Source: JBBQSF01 sp038214085 (GTDB taxonomy: Bacteria; Bacteroidota; Bacteroidia; Bacteroidales; CG2-30-32-10). Taken from it: a stretch of 34,298 nt of DNA. Where the stretch lies: assembly GCA_038214085.1 (NCBI GenBank), contig JBBQSF010000016.1, positions 1 through 34,298 on the forward strand, read 5' to 3'. The translations under genes were made by a program, and so were the position numbers. The notes beneath the pieces are model-generated. The model worked only from the letters and a program-made list of their open reading frames with translations, was not told the DNA's origin and did not search any database. Below are positions 8,888 to 17,402 of the stretch, in pieces (the first letter of the stretch is position 1; each line of letters begins with the position of its first letter).

Positions 8888-11254
8888 ATGCAAACAACAA
8901 TATTCCAAAACTTCACAAAAGTTGTCGAGCAAATCGACATCCTAAGTGCCCTCCACCGTATTCGCGATGGACTCTACCGCACAAAAATATACCAACTCCG
9001 TGCCTTGGTTATTCTCGGCAAAGCCGATGAATACACAGCACAAAAGAAATCCCTTCCGGCATTTACGCCATCAGCTTCATTCATTGGTGGACGAAAAATG
9101 CAATTCCTTGAATCCTATTCCGGAATCATTGTTCTTGACCTCGACAAGCTAACACCGGAGCAAATCAGCAATGCACAAGTAAAGCTTGCACAACTCAATG
9201 AAACCTTTGCATATTTCATCAGTCCTTCGGGCAATGGAATAAAAATTCTGGTTCGTGTCGACACAGACCAACAACAACACCTGCAAGCCTTCAATCAGGT
9301 CAAAAGCTTTTACGAAACCATACTTGGTCTGCAAATAGACCCTTCCGGTAGCGACCTCACACGCCTTTGCTTCTTTTCCTCCGACCCCGAAATCTACATC
9401 AACACGTATTCAAAAGTCTTTGTCACCTCGAGTACGGCACAGACCGGTATCGAGAGGTATGTCACCCCGAGTAGTCCGACAGGACGTATCGAGGGGCCAG
9501 TCACTCCGAGTAGCCCCTTAGGCCGTATCGAGGAACAAATTGAAGCCGTTATCCAACAAATCGAACAACATCAAATCGACATCACCGGCTCATACAGAGA
9601 CTGGCTAATAATCTGCTTCGCACTCATTGATGCCCTGGGCACAAATGCCCGCGAGCCATTTCACCGCATCAGCCGCTTCCATTCAAAATACAACGCCAAA
9701 GCATGCGACGACCAATTCGACAAATGCCTGAACTCCCCAAACACCGGCGCCACTATTAAATCCTTCTTCTTCTACGCCCAAAACCATGGCATCAATATAT
9801 CAAAGCTGCCTGTCGGCCTTAGTTTGACGCAAAACACCACTTTTGTCACTCCGAGTAGCCCGTCAGGGCGTATCGAGGAGCCCGTCACTCCGAGTAGCCC
9901 TTCAGGGCGTATCGAGGAGCCGGTCACTCCGAGTAAGCCGTCAGGCTGTATCGAGGAGCCCATCAACTCCATTACTCCCAACTCCCAACCGTTTTACACC
10001 AACATTACACCCTCCAGTTTGGGCGCGCCTCCGACGCGTCCGCTAGGTATTGATCTAATCACACCACCCTCCGAAATCACCGGCCACCAATCCGACAAAA
10101 TACCAAAACCAAAGAAAGGCAGCCGAAACAAATTCCACCTCGTCCGCGATTACCTCACCGATAACTACGACATCCGCTACAACTCCGTTTCCACAAACTT
10201 CGAATACAAGGAAAAAGATCAGTCCGTTTACGAGCCAATGAACGAGAATGATATTTTTATAAAAATGCAGCTCGACGGTCTGAGTTTTTCCCTCACCAAT
10301 CTGGTGGCATTCCTTAAATCCTCAATGGTATCAAAGTACAATCCTTTTACACGGTATTTCGAATCCCTGCCCAAGTGGGATGGCGTAACCGATCATATCC
10401 TGGAGCTTGCCTCTTTTGTGATACTAAAACCGGAAGTCCGGCAACGGTTCGACACCCATTTCAAAAAATGGATGGTCCGTGTTGTAAAATGCGCCATGCT
10501 TGATGCCTATTTCAACAAGCAAGCCTTTATTTTGGTACACGACAAACAAAACAGCGGCAAGAGTACATTCTGTCGTTTCCTTTGTCCGCCATTGCTCAAA
10601 AACTATATTGCCGAAAACCTCAGTATTGACAAGGATTCCCGCATTTTACTCACCACAAATCTTTTGATCAACCTCGACGAGCTCTCGACGCTGTCAAAAG
10701 TCGAGATTAACTCCCTGAAATCTCTCTTTTCCAAAGACAAAATCAACGACCGCCTGCCTTATGATCGCAAAAACTCAATCATTCCACGCCGGGCATCCTT
10801 TATCGGTTCCACCAATCAGGCAGAATTCCTAAACGATGAATCCGGCTCAGTTCGCTGGCTCTGTTTCGTAATAGAATCCATAAACTGGGCATACAGCCAA
10901 AAAATCAACATCGACAAGGTCTGGGCACAAGCCTTCCATTTATTCAAAACTAATTTTCCAAGCGATCTCACAGCCGAAGAAATAAAGGAAAACGAAGAAT
11001 ACAACCGACAGTTCAATATTACCACATCCGAATTTGAACTCATTCATAAATTCTTCTCACCGGCAACAAAGGAATCACATGATTTTTTTATGTCAGCCAC
11101 CGAAATCCTGCTTTACTTATCCGAACAAACATGCAGCCGCATTAAACTCAATGCTATTAATATTGGAAAGGCTCTTAAAATGCTTTCCTTCACCCGTGAA
11201 AAAAAATACCCCGAAAAAAGCTACGCCTACTACGTCTTCAAAAAAAATATTTAA
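8888..11254 (+). CDS. VirE-type primase-helicase (BT4734-like N-terminal domain plus VirE ATPase)
   Basis: 788 residues from the ATG at 8888; the frame is open further upstream to 8705 but reads through palindromic repeats. Residues ~30-170 match the BT4734-like/primase domain (IIVLDLDKL near 82, SPSGNGIKI near 112). Residues ~218-318 look like a PriCT-2-type helical domain (SYRDWLIICFALIDALG). After a basic linker, the VirE ATPase domain follows, with Walker A QNSGKST near 554 and Walker B LINLDEL near 593-599. The protein probably primes or initiates replication of a mobile element. Two blocks of three 13-residue repeats (TPSSPSGRIEEPV) sit exactly in the linkers on either side of the PriCT-2 segment (residues ~179-216 and ~320-358). 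Codon usage is C-rich at third positions, unlike the AT-rich defence genes downstream. Confidence 0.85.
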   Translation: MQTTIFQNFTKVVEQIDILSALHRIRDGLYRTKIYQLRALVILGKADEYTAQKKSLPAFTPSASFIGGRKMQFLESYSGIIVLDLDKLTPEQISNAQVKLAQLNETFAYFISPSGNGIKILVRVDTDQQQHLQAFNQVKSFYETILGLQIDPSGSDLTRLCFFSSDPEIYINTYSKVFVTSSTAQTGIERYVTPSSPTGRIEGPVTPSSPLGRIEEQIEAVIQQIEQHQIDITGSYRDWLIICFALIDALGTNAREPFHRISRFHSKYNAKACDDQFDKCLNSPNTGATIKSFFFYAQNHGINISKLPVGLSLTQNTTFVTPSSPSGRIEEPVTPSSPSGRIEEPVTPSKPSGCIEEPINSITPNSQPFYTNITPSSLGAPPTRPLGIDLITPPSEITGHQSDKIPKPKKGSRNKFHLVRDYLTDNYDIRYNSVSTNFEYKEKDQSVYEPMNENDIFIKMQLDGLSFSLTNLVAFLKSSMVSKYNPFTRYFESLPKWDGVTDHILELASFVILKPEVRQRFDTHFKKWMVRVVKCAMLDAYFNKQAFILVHDKQNSGKSTFCRFLCPPLLKNYIAENLSIDKDSRILLTTNLLINLDELSTLSKVEINSLKSLFSKDKINDRLPYDRKNSIIPRRASFIGSTNQAEFLNDESGSVRWLCFVIESINWAYSQKINIDKVWAQAFHLFKTNFPSDLTAEEIKENEEYNRQFNITTSEFELIHKFFSPATKESHDFFMSATEILLYLSEQTCSRIKLNAINIGKALKMLSFTREKKYPEKSYAYYVFKKNI
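9422..9534 (+). repeat. Three tandem 39-nt in-frame repeats, block 1
   Basis: Units start at 9422, 9461 and 9500, exactly 39 nt (13 codons) apart. Each begins GTCAC(C/T), continues CGAGTA and ends TATCGAGG, with a variable centre. The first unit is the most divergent. It encodes VTPSSPxGRIE-type peptide repeats in a linker of the primase. Confidence 0.85.
9845..9960 (+). repeat. Three tandem 39-nt in-frame repeats, block 2
   Basis: Units start at 9845, 9884 and 9923 with the same 39-nt period and the same GTCACTCCGAGTA...TATCGAGGAGCC frame as block 1. The centre GCCC-GTCA-GGGC of a unit is self-complementary, so each unit can form an imperfect hairpin. These copies are more alike than those of block 1, suggesting more recent duplication. 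Confidence 0.85.
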
Positions 11255-11266
11255 AACACAAAAACT

Positions 11267-11466
11267 CCTTACCTCCTTTCCCCAAACTTCCGGTAACTGA
11301 GCGTAGTCGAAGTTAACCGGAGGGGAAACGTTCTAATTTTATCCTTTCCCCTTCCTTTCCCCTTTCCCCAAAAAAGAACTATTTAAGGGGAAAGGGGAAA
11401 CCATTTAAAACACCTTACCACTTGCTATATTACCAGTAAAATATGAAAAGGGGAAAGGAGGTAAGG
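11267..11466. repeat. Purine/pyrimidine inverted repeats (CCTTTCCCC family)
   Basis: CCTTACCTCCTTTCCCC (11267-11283) has an exact inverse at 11450-11466. Between them are further CCTTTCCCC (around 11341-11370) and AAGGGGAAAGGGG copies (around 11386-11398), so several alternative stems are possible. The 399-bp gap 11255-11653 has no gene; this array and an 11290-11320 hairpin fill its left half. It may act as a terminator after the primase gene or be a decayed repeat element. Confidence 0.55.
11290..11320. repeat. Dispersed palindrome with CTGAGCGTAGTCGAAG core
   Basis: CCGGTAAC and GTTAACCGG flank the core at 11297-11312. The core belongs to the CTGAGCnnnGTCGAAG kind of interspersed repeat frequent in Bacteroidota. 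A related core occurs at 28968-28984. Confidence 0.5.
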
Positions 11467-11584
11467 TTAAAATGAGTTTTTTGTAATTATTATTATTTTT
11501 TGAAGTATATTTTTGAAATATATTACATTAGGTTTGTATTTTTTTTCTCTTCACCTTAATAGGTATTCGAATTATAAATAGAAT

Positions 11585-11592
11585 TATATTTG
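11585..11592 (+). promoter_or_regulatory. Candidate -7 promoter element TATATTTG
   Basis: It matches the Bacteroidota TAnnTTTG consensus 61 bp before the next ATG. A clear TTTG at -33 is missing, so confidence is moderate. Confidence 0.45.
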
Positions 11593-11653
11593 TGTCAAAT
11601 ATCATTTTTCAAGCTAACACAATTATACCATTTTTTTTAAATTTTAATTGTAC

Positions 11654-13090
11654 ATGGTTTTATCTATTAAAAATATAAAAAGTCATATTCCACACAATAT
11701 TTCGATAACAAGCGATATAAAACTTTTTAATAAATTCAATTTTCAGGATCGATTCAACTTTTATAAGTATTGTACTGATAATAACTTGTTTGATACCACA
11801 AATTCAGTATTACCATCAGTAAATTACAAATTTTCATATTATTCCGAAAGTGCAAGAAATAGCAAGTATGAGGGACTTAACGAAATAATTAAAAATACAA
11901 TATATGGAAAATATGAGAGATTAGAAATATCTCGTTTTGATTGTATTTATGGTGTAAATAAAAAAGATTATAGCCTACTCTTTACCTCCTCAGGCGCATA
12001 TTTTTATGCTAAAATAGCCGTTTTAGATAGTGTTTATATTAATTTTCCTGAATCATCCGCAGCTTTCCCAGTCGTTTTAATTCCTGATGGAATAAAAGAG
12101 CAGTTGTTTTTTCCATCAGAAGGAGAAATACTTGTTTATAAACCCACACTTACCAAGCCTGTAAAACCATTTGAGCCAATATTGCCGAGTGAACCATCCA
12201 AAGTGAAAAGTGTTCCATATAATAAAACAGTATTTAATAATAATATAAATTATGCAGAAACAATACTTATGTATTGCCTTATCTTTTTATCCTTATTATT
12301 AATGATTTTTGTTTCACCTGCATTTATAATTATGTTAATAATAATGGTGCTTTTTGCCATTAAAATTGACAATCCACTTTTTCGTACAAATACTTATTAC
12401 CGTAAAGAAAACAAAACAGACCAAGAGTATCAATATGATTTAAAGAAATTCGAAGTAGAAAAAAACGGATACAGTGAAAAACTGAAAAAATATAATATTA
12501 ACTGTGAAGCATATACCCAACAATTGCACGATTATTTTTCTGATTTGCTTTATAATGGATTAGCATATTTAAAGGAGCATCGCACGAAAAGCCTTCATGC
12601 GCTATCTTTTCCTGAAAGATCTTCCGAAAAAGCGAAAAAGGGGAAAAGTGAATTGTTCTTTCTGGAACATTTACTCATGCATTTTCCTGATGGAGAGATT
12701 AAAGCCAACATGTCTGTTGGTGAGTTCATTCCGCCCTATTACCCCGACTTTGTTTATTCTTGTTCTGATACCAATCTACATATCGACATAGAGATAGACG
12801 AGCCTTATACTCTAGATGAAAAAGAGCCTATTCATTTTGTTGACAATAGAGATTCAAAAAGAAACCTGTATTTTCTTGATTCTAATTGGGTTGTTATTCG
12901 ATTTTGTGAAGAGCAAATAGTAAACTTTCCAGAGGAATGTTGCCTTTTTATTAAGGATTTGATCAGTTTTATAAAGAATCCGGAAGATGTTAAAATAATT
13001 GAAAGTAACGTTCCGCAAATTAAATGTTGGAGCTATGAAGAGGCATTATTGAAAGGGTATAAAAATACAAGGCTAAATAATAAAAAGTAA
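11654..13090 (+). CDS. Membrane-anchored protein with DUF559/VSR-like nuclease domain
   Basis: 478 residues from the ATG at 11654 (a TTG two codons earlier is possible). The N-terminal ~165 residues form an unrecognised domain rich in Tyr/Phe; a Pro-rich linker follows (KPTLTKPVKPFEPILPSEP). Residues ~203-237 make two closely spaced membrane segments, then a charged coiled-coil-like stretch to ~300. The C terminus looks like a PD-(D/E)xK-fold nuclease of the DUF559/VSR-like type: SELFFLEHLL near 332, P364-D365 in PDFVY, IDIEIDEPY at 377-385 with E380 and D382, and NWVVIRFCEEQI as the closing strand. The acidic ExD pattern fits the hIEhDG motif of DUF559 better than classic ExK. It lies 300 bp upstream of the type I RM genes. 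A defence role is inference. Confidence 0.7.
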   Translation: MVLSIKNIKSHIPHNISITSDIKLFNKFNFQDRFNFYKYCTDNNLFDTTNSVLPSVNYKFSYYSESARNSKYEGLNEIIKNTIYGKYERLEISRFDCIYGVNKKDYSLLFTSSGAYFYAKIAVLDSVYINFPESSAAFPVVLIPDGIKEQLFFPSEGEILVYKPTLTKPVKPFEPILPSEPSKVKSVPYNKTVFNNNINYAETILMYCLIFLSLLLMIFVSPAFIIMLIIMVLFAIKIDNPLFRTNTYYRKENKTDQEYQYDLKKFEVEKNGYSEKLKKYNINCEAYTQQLHDYFSDLLYNGLAYLKEHRTKSLHALSFPERSSEKAKKGKSELFFLEHLLMHFPDGEIKANMSVGEFIPPYYPDFVYSCSDTNLHIDIEIDEPYTLDEKEPIHFVDNRDSKRNLYFLDSNWVVIRFCEEQIVNFPEECCLFIKDLISFIKNPEDVKIIESNVPQIKCWSYEEALLKGYKNTRLNNKK

Positions 13091-13391
13091 GTTTTTCAAC
13101 TCTTTCTGTTCCGAAAATTAAATGTATTCATCATTTTTTAACTAATGCAATTGCGGCAAATTTTGTCAGAAAATGACGTAACATATTATTTTAAAAATAA
13201 TTTCAAATCGAAAATAATACCAATACTTTGCCCTTAATTAGTTGTCAGATTTTTATTTGCTATTAAATGCCTTAATTTAACGACTTTTTATAACAAAATA
13301 TAATATTTGAATAAAATAATAATAAAATAACTTGACTTTTTGCTTTGGATTTCGTATATTTGCGTTTTCTTTTGAATACAATAATAATAAA
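13091..13391. other. AT-rich intergenic region holding the RM promoter
   Basis: About 300 bp, very AT-rich, with no ORF worth reporting. The only recognisable element is the promoter at its right end (13332-13362). Confidence 0.5.
13332..13362 (+). promoter_or_regulatory. Bacteroidota-type promoter for the type I RM operon
   Basis: TATATTTG (13355-13362) matches the -7 consensus TAnnTTTG, and cTTGac at 13331-13336 sits 20 nt upstream, the expected spacing for the -33 box. Transcription would start near 13369, about 23 nt before the ATG at 13392. The placement also argues that the upstream TTG at 13332 is not a start codon. Confidence 0.7.
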
Positions 13392-13952
13392 ATGCTAAAA
13401 GTTCCACTTAAAGAAATATGCGAAATTCGCTTCGGTTATTATAACAAAGCCGCAGAGAAAGGCAAATATAACTATATACAGGCAAATTACTTCAACGACA
13501 ATGGTTTACTTATTAACGATCCTACAAGTTTTATTAACTTAGAAAAAAAGGATGAAGGGCATATCCTTGAAGATGGCGATGTCCTTTTTATAAGCAAGGG
13601 CTTTCGGTATTTTGCCTGGTGTTATCGTAATAATTTTGGTCCCGCAGTGGCTTCAGCTATCTTTTTTGTAATTCGACCAGATAAAACGAAAGTCATTCCG
13701 GAATATCTTGTCGCTTTTTTTAACACACCAAAACATCAGGAATTTTTCAAACAATTTGGTGTTGGCAGTTCAATTCCATCCATTCGTAAAGCAGAATTGG
13801 CCGAGGTAAATTTTCCTTTATTGCCATTTGAATCACAAAAAAAAGTTGTTGAATTTCAGCAGCTATTTATTAAAGACTTCGAACTTAGCAAATCGCTGTT
13901 GCAATATAAATCAGATCTATACCAATCAGTAATCTCAAAAATCCTAAAATAG
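13392..13952 (+). CDS. Single-TRD type I restriction specificity subunit
   Basis: 186 residues, about half the length of a classical HsdS. It has one target-recognition domain: MLKVPLKEICEIRFG is the usual TRD start, GDVLFISKG is the central strand, and GSSIPSIRKAELAEVNFPLL followed by ESQKKVV is the conserved TRD end. It closes with one helix (LLQYKSDLYQSVISKIL), the spacer that packs against the other half. It lies directly upstream of hsdM, eight bases apart, and is the first gene after the promoter. A full-length S subunit follows hsdM, so this protein could dimerise to give an alternative site specificity or be a modulator. It has no stop or frameshift, so I do not regard it as a pseudogene. 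Confidence 0.85.
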   Translation: MLKVPLKEICEIRFGYYNKAAEKGKYNYIQANYFNDNGLLINDPTSFINLEKKDEGHILEDGDVLFISKGFRYFAWCYRNNFGPAVASAIFFVIRPDKTKVIPEYLVAFFNTPKHQEFFKQFGVGSSIPSIRKAELAEVNFPLLPFESQKKVVEFQQLFIKDFELSKSLLQYKSDLYQSVISKILK

Positions 13953-13959
13953 TAACATT

Positions 13960-15489
13960 ATGGAAGTGAAAATAATTACGCAAAAAGAAATCAACAACAT
14001 TGTCTGGAAGGCTTGCGACACATTCCGCGGAGTAATCGACCCATCCCAATACAAAGATTATGTACTCACAATGTTGTTTCTTAAATATATTTCCGATGTA
14101 TGGAAGGATAAACGGGCATTTTATGCTGAAAAATACGAAAACGATGCTGTCCGCATTGAGCGTGCTTTAAAAAATGAACGATTTCTCCTTCCGGACGAAT
14201 GCGCTTTCGATAATCTGTTCGAAAACCGCAATGAGCCAAATCTCGGTGAATTAATTGATATTGCATTGACTGGTCTGGAAGATGCAAACCGTTCAAAACT
14301 GGCAAATGTTTTTCGTAACATTTCCTTTAACTCCGAATCTATTTTCGGTCAGACAAAAGAACGCAATCGGATTTTAAAAAATCTGCTGGTCGATTTCTCA
14401 ACTCTTGACCTGCTACCTTCGCATCTTGAAGGGAACGATGTCATTGGCGATGCGTATGAATTCCTTATAGCGCAGTTTGCCGGTGCCGCTGGCAAAAAAG
14501 CTGGTGAGTTCTACACACCAAGCGAAGTATCTGAACTGCTTGCTAAACTTGTTGACCCGAAACCCGGTAACAGAATATGCGACCCTACTGGTGGCTCAGG
14601 CTCATTATTAATAAAGGTTGCACGTGAAGTCGGTAGCAGCAATTATTCTTTATATGGTCAGGAGGCTATTGGCAGCACATGGGCGCTATGTCGCATGAAT
14701 ATGTTTCTGCATGAGCAGGACAATGCCGTTATTGAATGGGGAGATACCCTGAATAACCCAAAGCTTTTAGAAGGCGACAAGCTAATGAAGTTTGATATAG
14801 TTGTGGCAAATCCACCCTTTTCGCTCGACAAATGGGGTGCCGAAAATGCCGCATCCGACCAGTACAACCGCTTTCACCGTGGCACTCCTCCAAAAAGCAA
14901 GGGTGACTACGCTTTTATTACCCACATGATTGAAACCACTTATGAAGACACCGGTAAAGTAGGTGTTGTTGTGCCTCATGGTGTTTTATTCCGTGGCAGC
15001 AGCGAAGGTGTGATACGCAAGAAGTTCATTGAGGAAAATTTACTCGAAGCAGTTATAGGTCTCCCTTCAAACCTTTTCTTCGGCACCGGTATTCCTGCAG
15101 CTATTTTAATTTTTAATCGTGGGAAAAAAGAAAACAAAGATGTGCTCTTCATTGATTCCAGCCGCGAATACGAATCAGGCAAAAATCAAAACAATCTGCG
15201 GCCTCAGGATATAAAGCACATTGTTGATACTTATAAAGCCTTTAAAGCAGCTTCCCCTTGCGCTTCTGAATCAGGTGTTGTTATCGAAGAAAAGTACTCC
15301 TATCGCGCCACCTTCAACGATATTAAAGAAAATGATTTCAACCTCAATATTCCTCGTTATGTTGACACTTTCGTAGAAGAAGCCGAAGTGGATATCCCTG
15401 CAACTAAAACTGAAATTGCAAGACTGAAGGGCGAATTAACTGAAGTTGAAAAACAAATGGATATTTATTTACAGGAACTGGGATTTTAA
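13960..15489 (+). CDS. hsdM: Type I restriction-modification DNA methyltransferase (HsdM)
   Basis: 509 residues, normal for the family. The N-terminal HsdM_N helical domain (residues ~5-140) contains WKACDTFRGVIDPSQYKDYV. The SAM-binding motif I is DPTGGSGSLL at about 208, preceded by the AGEFYTPSEV region, and the adenine-specific catalytic motif IV is NPPF at 284-287. It therefore should be an N6-adenine methyltransferase working with HsdS. The C-terminal part (from ~430) is helical with a final coiled coil (TKTEIARLKGELTEVEKQ). The gene is preceded by a single-TRD S gene and followed after two bases by a full S gene. Base composition is less AT-rich than that of the TIR genes downstream. 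Confidence 0.95.
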   Translation: MEVKIITQKEINNIVWKACDTFRGVIDPSQYKDYVLTMLFLKYISDVWKDKRAFYAEKYENDAVRIERALKNERFLLPDECAFDNLFENRNEPNLGELIDIALTGLEDANRSKLANVFRNISFNSESIFGQTKERNRILKNLLVDFSTLDLLPSHLEGNDVIGDAYEFLIAQFAGAAGKKAGEFYTPSEVSELLAKLVDPKPGNRICDPTGGSGSLLIKVAREVGSSNYSLYGQEAIGSTWALCRMNMFLHEQDNAVIEWGDTLNNPKLLEGDKLMKFDIVVANPPFSLDKWGAENAASDQYNRFHRGTPPKSKGDYAFITHMIETTYEDTGKVGVVVPHGVLFRGSSEGVIRKKFIEENLLEAVIGLPSNLFFGTGIPAAILIFNRGKKENKDVLFIDSSREYESGKNQNNLRPQDIKHIVDTYKAFKAASPCASESGVVIEEKYSYRATFNDIKENDFNLNIPRYVDTFVEEAEVDIPATKTEIARLKGELTEVEKQMDIYLQELGF

Positions 15490-15491
15490 AA

Positions 15492-16754
15492 ATGATCAAC
15501 TCAACTTCTAAAATAAAATCAGGATATAAATCTTCTTCACTCGGAGTAATCCCAAGCGATTGGGATGTAAAGCCTTTGGGTGAAGTTGTTGAATATAAAA
15601 AAGGATTTGCTTTTAAAACGGAGCAATATAAAGATCATGGAGTAAGGATAATTAGGGTTTCTGATACTAATGCAGATGGAATAAAAAATGAAGGCCTAAT
15701 TTTTATTGATGAAAAAGATGCTATCCAATTTTCAGTATATTGCTTATTAGAAGATGATGTTATTATTCAAACTGTAGGTTCACGTCCTCCACTTTATGAT
15801 TCTATGGTTGGTAAAACTATTATTGTCGATAAAAAATTTTCGGGTAGTTTATTAAACCAAAATGCTGTTCGTTTAAGATCGAAAAATGGGGTTAATAGAT
15901 TCCTTTTTACATTATTGAAAACGAAGCGGTATTTTAACTTTATTGAAACACTTGTTAGGGGTAATGCCAACCAAGTAAGTATTACTCTTGATGATGTTTT
16001 CAGCTTTCAACTTCCAGTTCCTCCCAGATCAGAACAATATGATATTGCACAACTTCTATCCTCATGGGATGCAGCTATTTCAAAAACCAACCAACTTGTT
16101 ATCCAGTCAGAGCTTCGCAAAAAGTGGTTAATGCAAAATTTGCTTTCTGGAAAGAATAGATTAAAAGGGTTTCAAGGTAAAATTGAGTTAAAAGTAATTG
16201 GTCATTATTTGACTGAGGTATCTGAAAGAAATATAAATAGCAAGGTAGCGAATGTTCTATCAGTCACTAATTCCAAAGGATTTATAAATCAAGCTGATCA
16301 GTTTGATAGAGTTGTTGCAAGCGTGGATGCATCAAATTACAAAATTGTCTGTAAAGGTCAATTTGCTTACAACCCTTCTCGGGTCAACGTTGGCTCACTG
16401 GATTTATTACGAACATTTGAAGAAGGTATTCTTAGTCCTATGTATGTTGTTTTTAAAACAAAGAATACCGAACTCCTTCCGGAATTCTTATTCTACCATT
16501 TGAAATCGCACTGGTTTCACGGACATATACCAATGTTTGTTCAGGGCAGTGTAAGAGATTCACTTTCATTTGATGGTTTATGCGGTATTAAATTTTTTAT
16601 TCCATCCATCGAAGAACAAACCGCAATAACAAATGTTCTGCAGATAGCTGATAAAGAAATTCAACTATTAAAGAAAAAACTCGAAATCCTGAAAAAGCAG
16701 AAAAAAGGGCTGATGCAGCAATTATTAACTGGCAAAAAACGCATAAAAATATAA
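15492..16754 (+). CDS. hsdS: Type I restriction specificity subunit (HsdS), two TRDs
   Basis: 420 residues with the two-domain architecture of HsdS. TRD1 begins with LGVIPSDWDVKPLGEVVEYK (residues ~17-36) and ends with VSITLDDVFSFQLPVPPRSEQ. The first conserved helix ends in LMQNLLSGKNRLKGF (~215-229). TRD2 follows, ending in a helix KEIQLLKKKLEILKKQKKGL and LLTGKKRIKI. The repeated LL(S/T)GKxR signature shows the internal duplication. It should define the DNA sequence methylated by the neighbouring HsdM. It starts two bases after the hsdM stop and is followed four bases later by a small membrane protein gene. Two S genes in one operon allow two target specificities. Confidence 0.93.
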   Translation: MINSTSKIKSGYKSSSLGVIPSDWDVKPLGEVVEYKKGFAFKTEQYKDHGVRIIRVSDTNADGIKNEGLIFIDEKDAIQFSVYCLLEDDVIIQTVGSRPPLYDSMVGKTIIVDKKFSGSLLNQNAVRLRSKNGVNRFLFTLLKTKRYFNFIETLVRGNANQVSITLDDVFSFQLPVPPRSEQYDIAQLLSSWDAAISKTNQLVIQSELRKKWLMQNLLSGKNRLKGFQGKIELKVIGHYLTEVSERNINSKVANVLSVTNSKGFINQADQFDRVVASVDASNYKIVCKGQFAYNPSRVNVGSLDLLRTFEEGILSPMYVVFKTKNTELLPEFLFYHLKSHWFHGHIPMFVQGSVRDSLSFDGLCGIKFFIPSIEEQTAITNVLQIADKEIQLLKKKLEILKKQKKGLMQQLLTGKKRIKI

Positions 16755-16758
16755 AAAT

Positions 16759-17328
16759 ATGGAACATTCTTGGACAGAAATAATTCAAGCCTTAGCCGCA
16801 TTAGTTGCAGTACCTGGTGCATTGACAGCATTTTTTATTTTATTTAAGCGTGATAAAACACGCGAAATGGAAATAACAAGCCTTGCTACTATTGCAAGTC
16901 AGCTTACACAAATGCAATTAGAAACTGAAAAGCGCTATCAGGCTTCCAAAAAGCCTCTTATTAATTTTGATCTATTTCATTTTGCAGATACAAAAGAGAT
17001 AAGAATTGATTTTGTCAACACAAATCATAATTCTACTTTAACATCTTTCTCACACGAAAATGGCTTGAAGGTTTTCTCTGCTATGGAGACAACAATAAAT
17101 GAACAGGATTCGAAACAATCATTTTCTATTACATTATCATATAAATCAGAACGTCCTGTTTTTTTCGTAATTAAAATGAATTACGTTACTGTGGAAGGAT
17201 ATATTTTCGTTCAGGATATAGCAATTTGGCCACAAGGCGATCAATATGATTTTTCTCCTTCAGCAATAATTAATAAAAATAATCTTCCATCAAAAAGTAA
17301 CAAACCACATCAAATTTTCGAAAATTAA
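16759..17328 (+). CDS. Single-pass membrane protein of unknown function
   Basis: 189 residues, not recognised. An N-terminal hydrophobic helix (residues ~8-28, IIQALAALVAVPGALTAFFI) is followed by a positively charged KRDKTRE stretch, suggesting a single membrane anchor with the bulk of the protein in the cytoplasm, then a helix (LATIASQLTQMQLETEKRYQ) and an all-beta-like C-terminal domain (KPLINFDLFHF, EIRIDFVNTNH, FVIKMNYVTVEGYIFV). Such anchor-helix-beta proteins are common next to defence genes. It starts four bases after hsdS, so it is transcribed with the RM genes, and lies 74 bp upstream of the TIR cluster. It could be a membrane effector or sensor of that cluster; this is only a positional argument. 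Confidence 0.75.
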   Translation: MEHSWTEIIQALAALVAVPGALTAFFILFKRDKTREMEITSLATIASQLTQMQLETEKRYQASKKPLINFDLFHFADTKEIRIDFVNTNHNSTLTSFSHENGLKVFSAMETTINEQDSKQSFSITLSYKSERPVFFVIKMNYVTVEGYIFVQDIAIWPQGDQYDFSPSAIINKNNLPSKSNKPHQIFEN

Positions 17329-17402
17329 ATGCAATGCTGCAAATAAGCATAATAATTGCCTTACAAACAAACAATAAAGATTAGTAATTTATTTCTTAAT
17401 TT

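Noticed and set aside
9422..9960. Regular 39-nt repeats as a CRISPR array
   Set aside because: Units are directly adjacent, with no unique spacers, and lie inside an intact reading frame; the period is whole codons.
9772..9981. Antisense repeat-encoded ORF in the primase gene
   Set aside because: It simply reads the complementary strand of the tandem repeats.
13332..13391. Upstream TTG start for the single-TRD S gene
   Set aside because: It would place the start inside the -33 box of a good promoter; the ATG at 13392 starts the conserved TRD.
13392..13952. The short S gene as a truncated pseudogene
   Set aside because: The TRD is complete with a start, a promoter and a terminal helix, and single-TRD S proteins are known to be functional.
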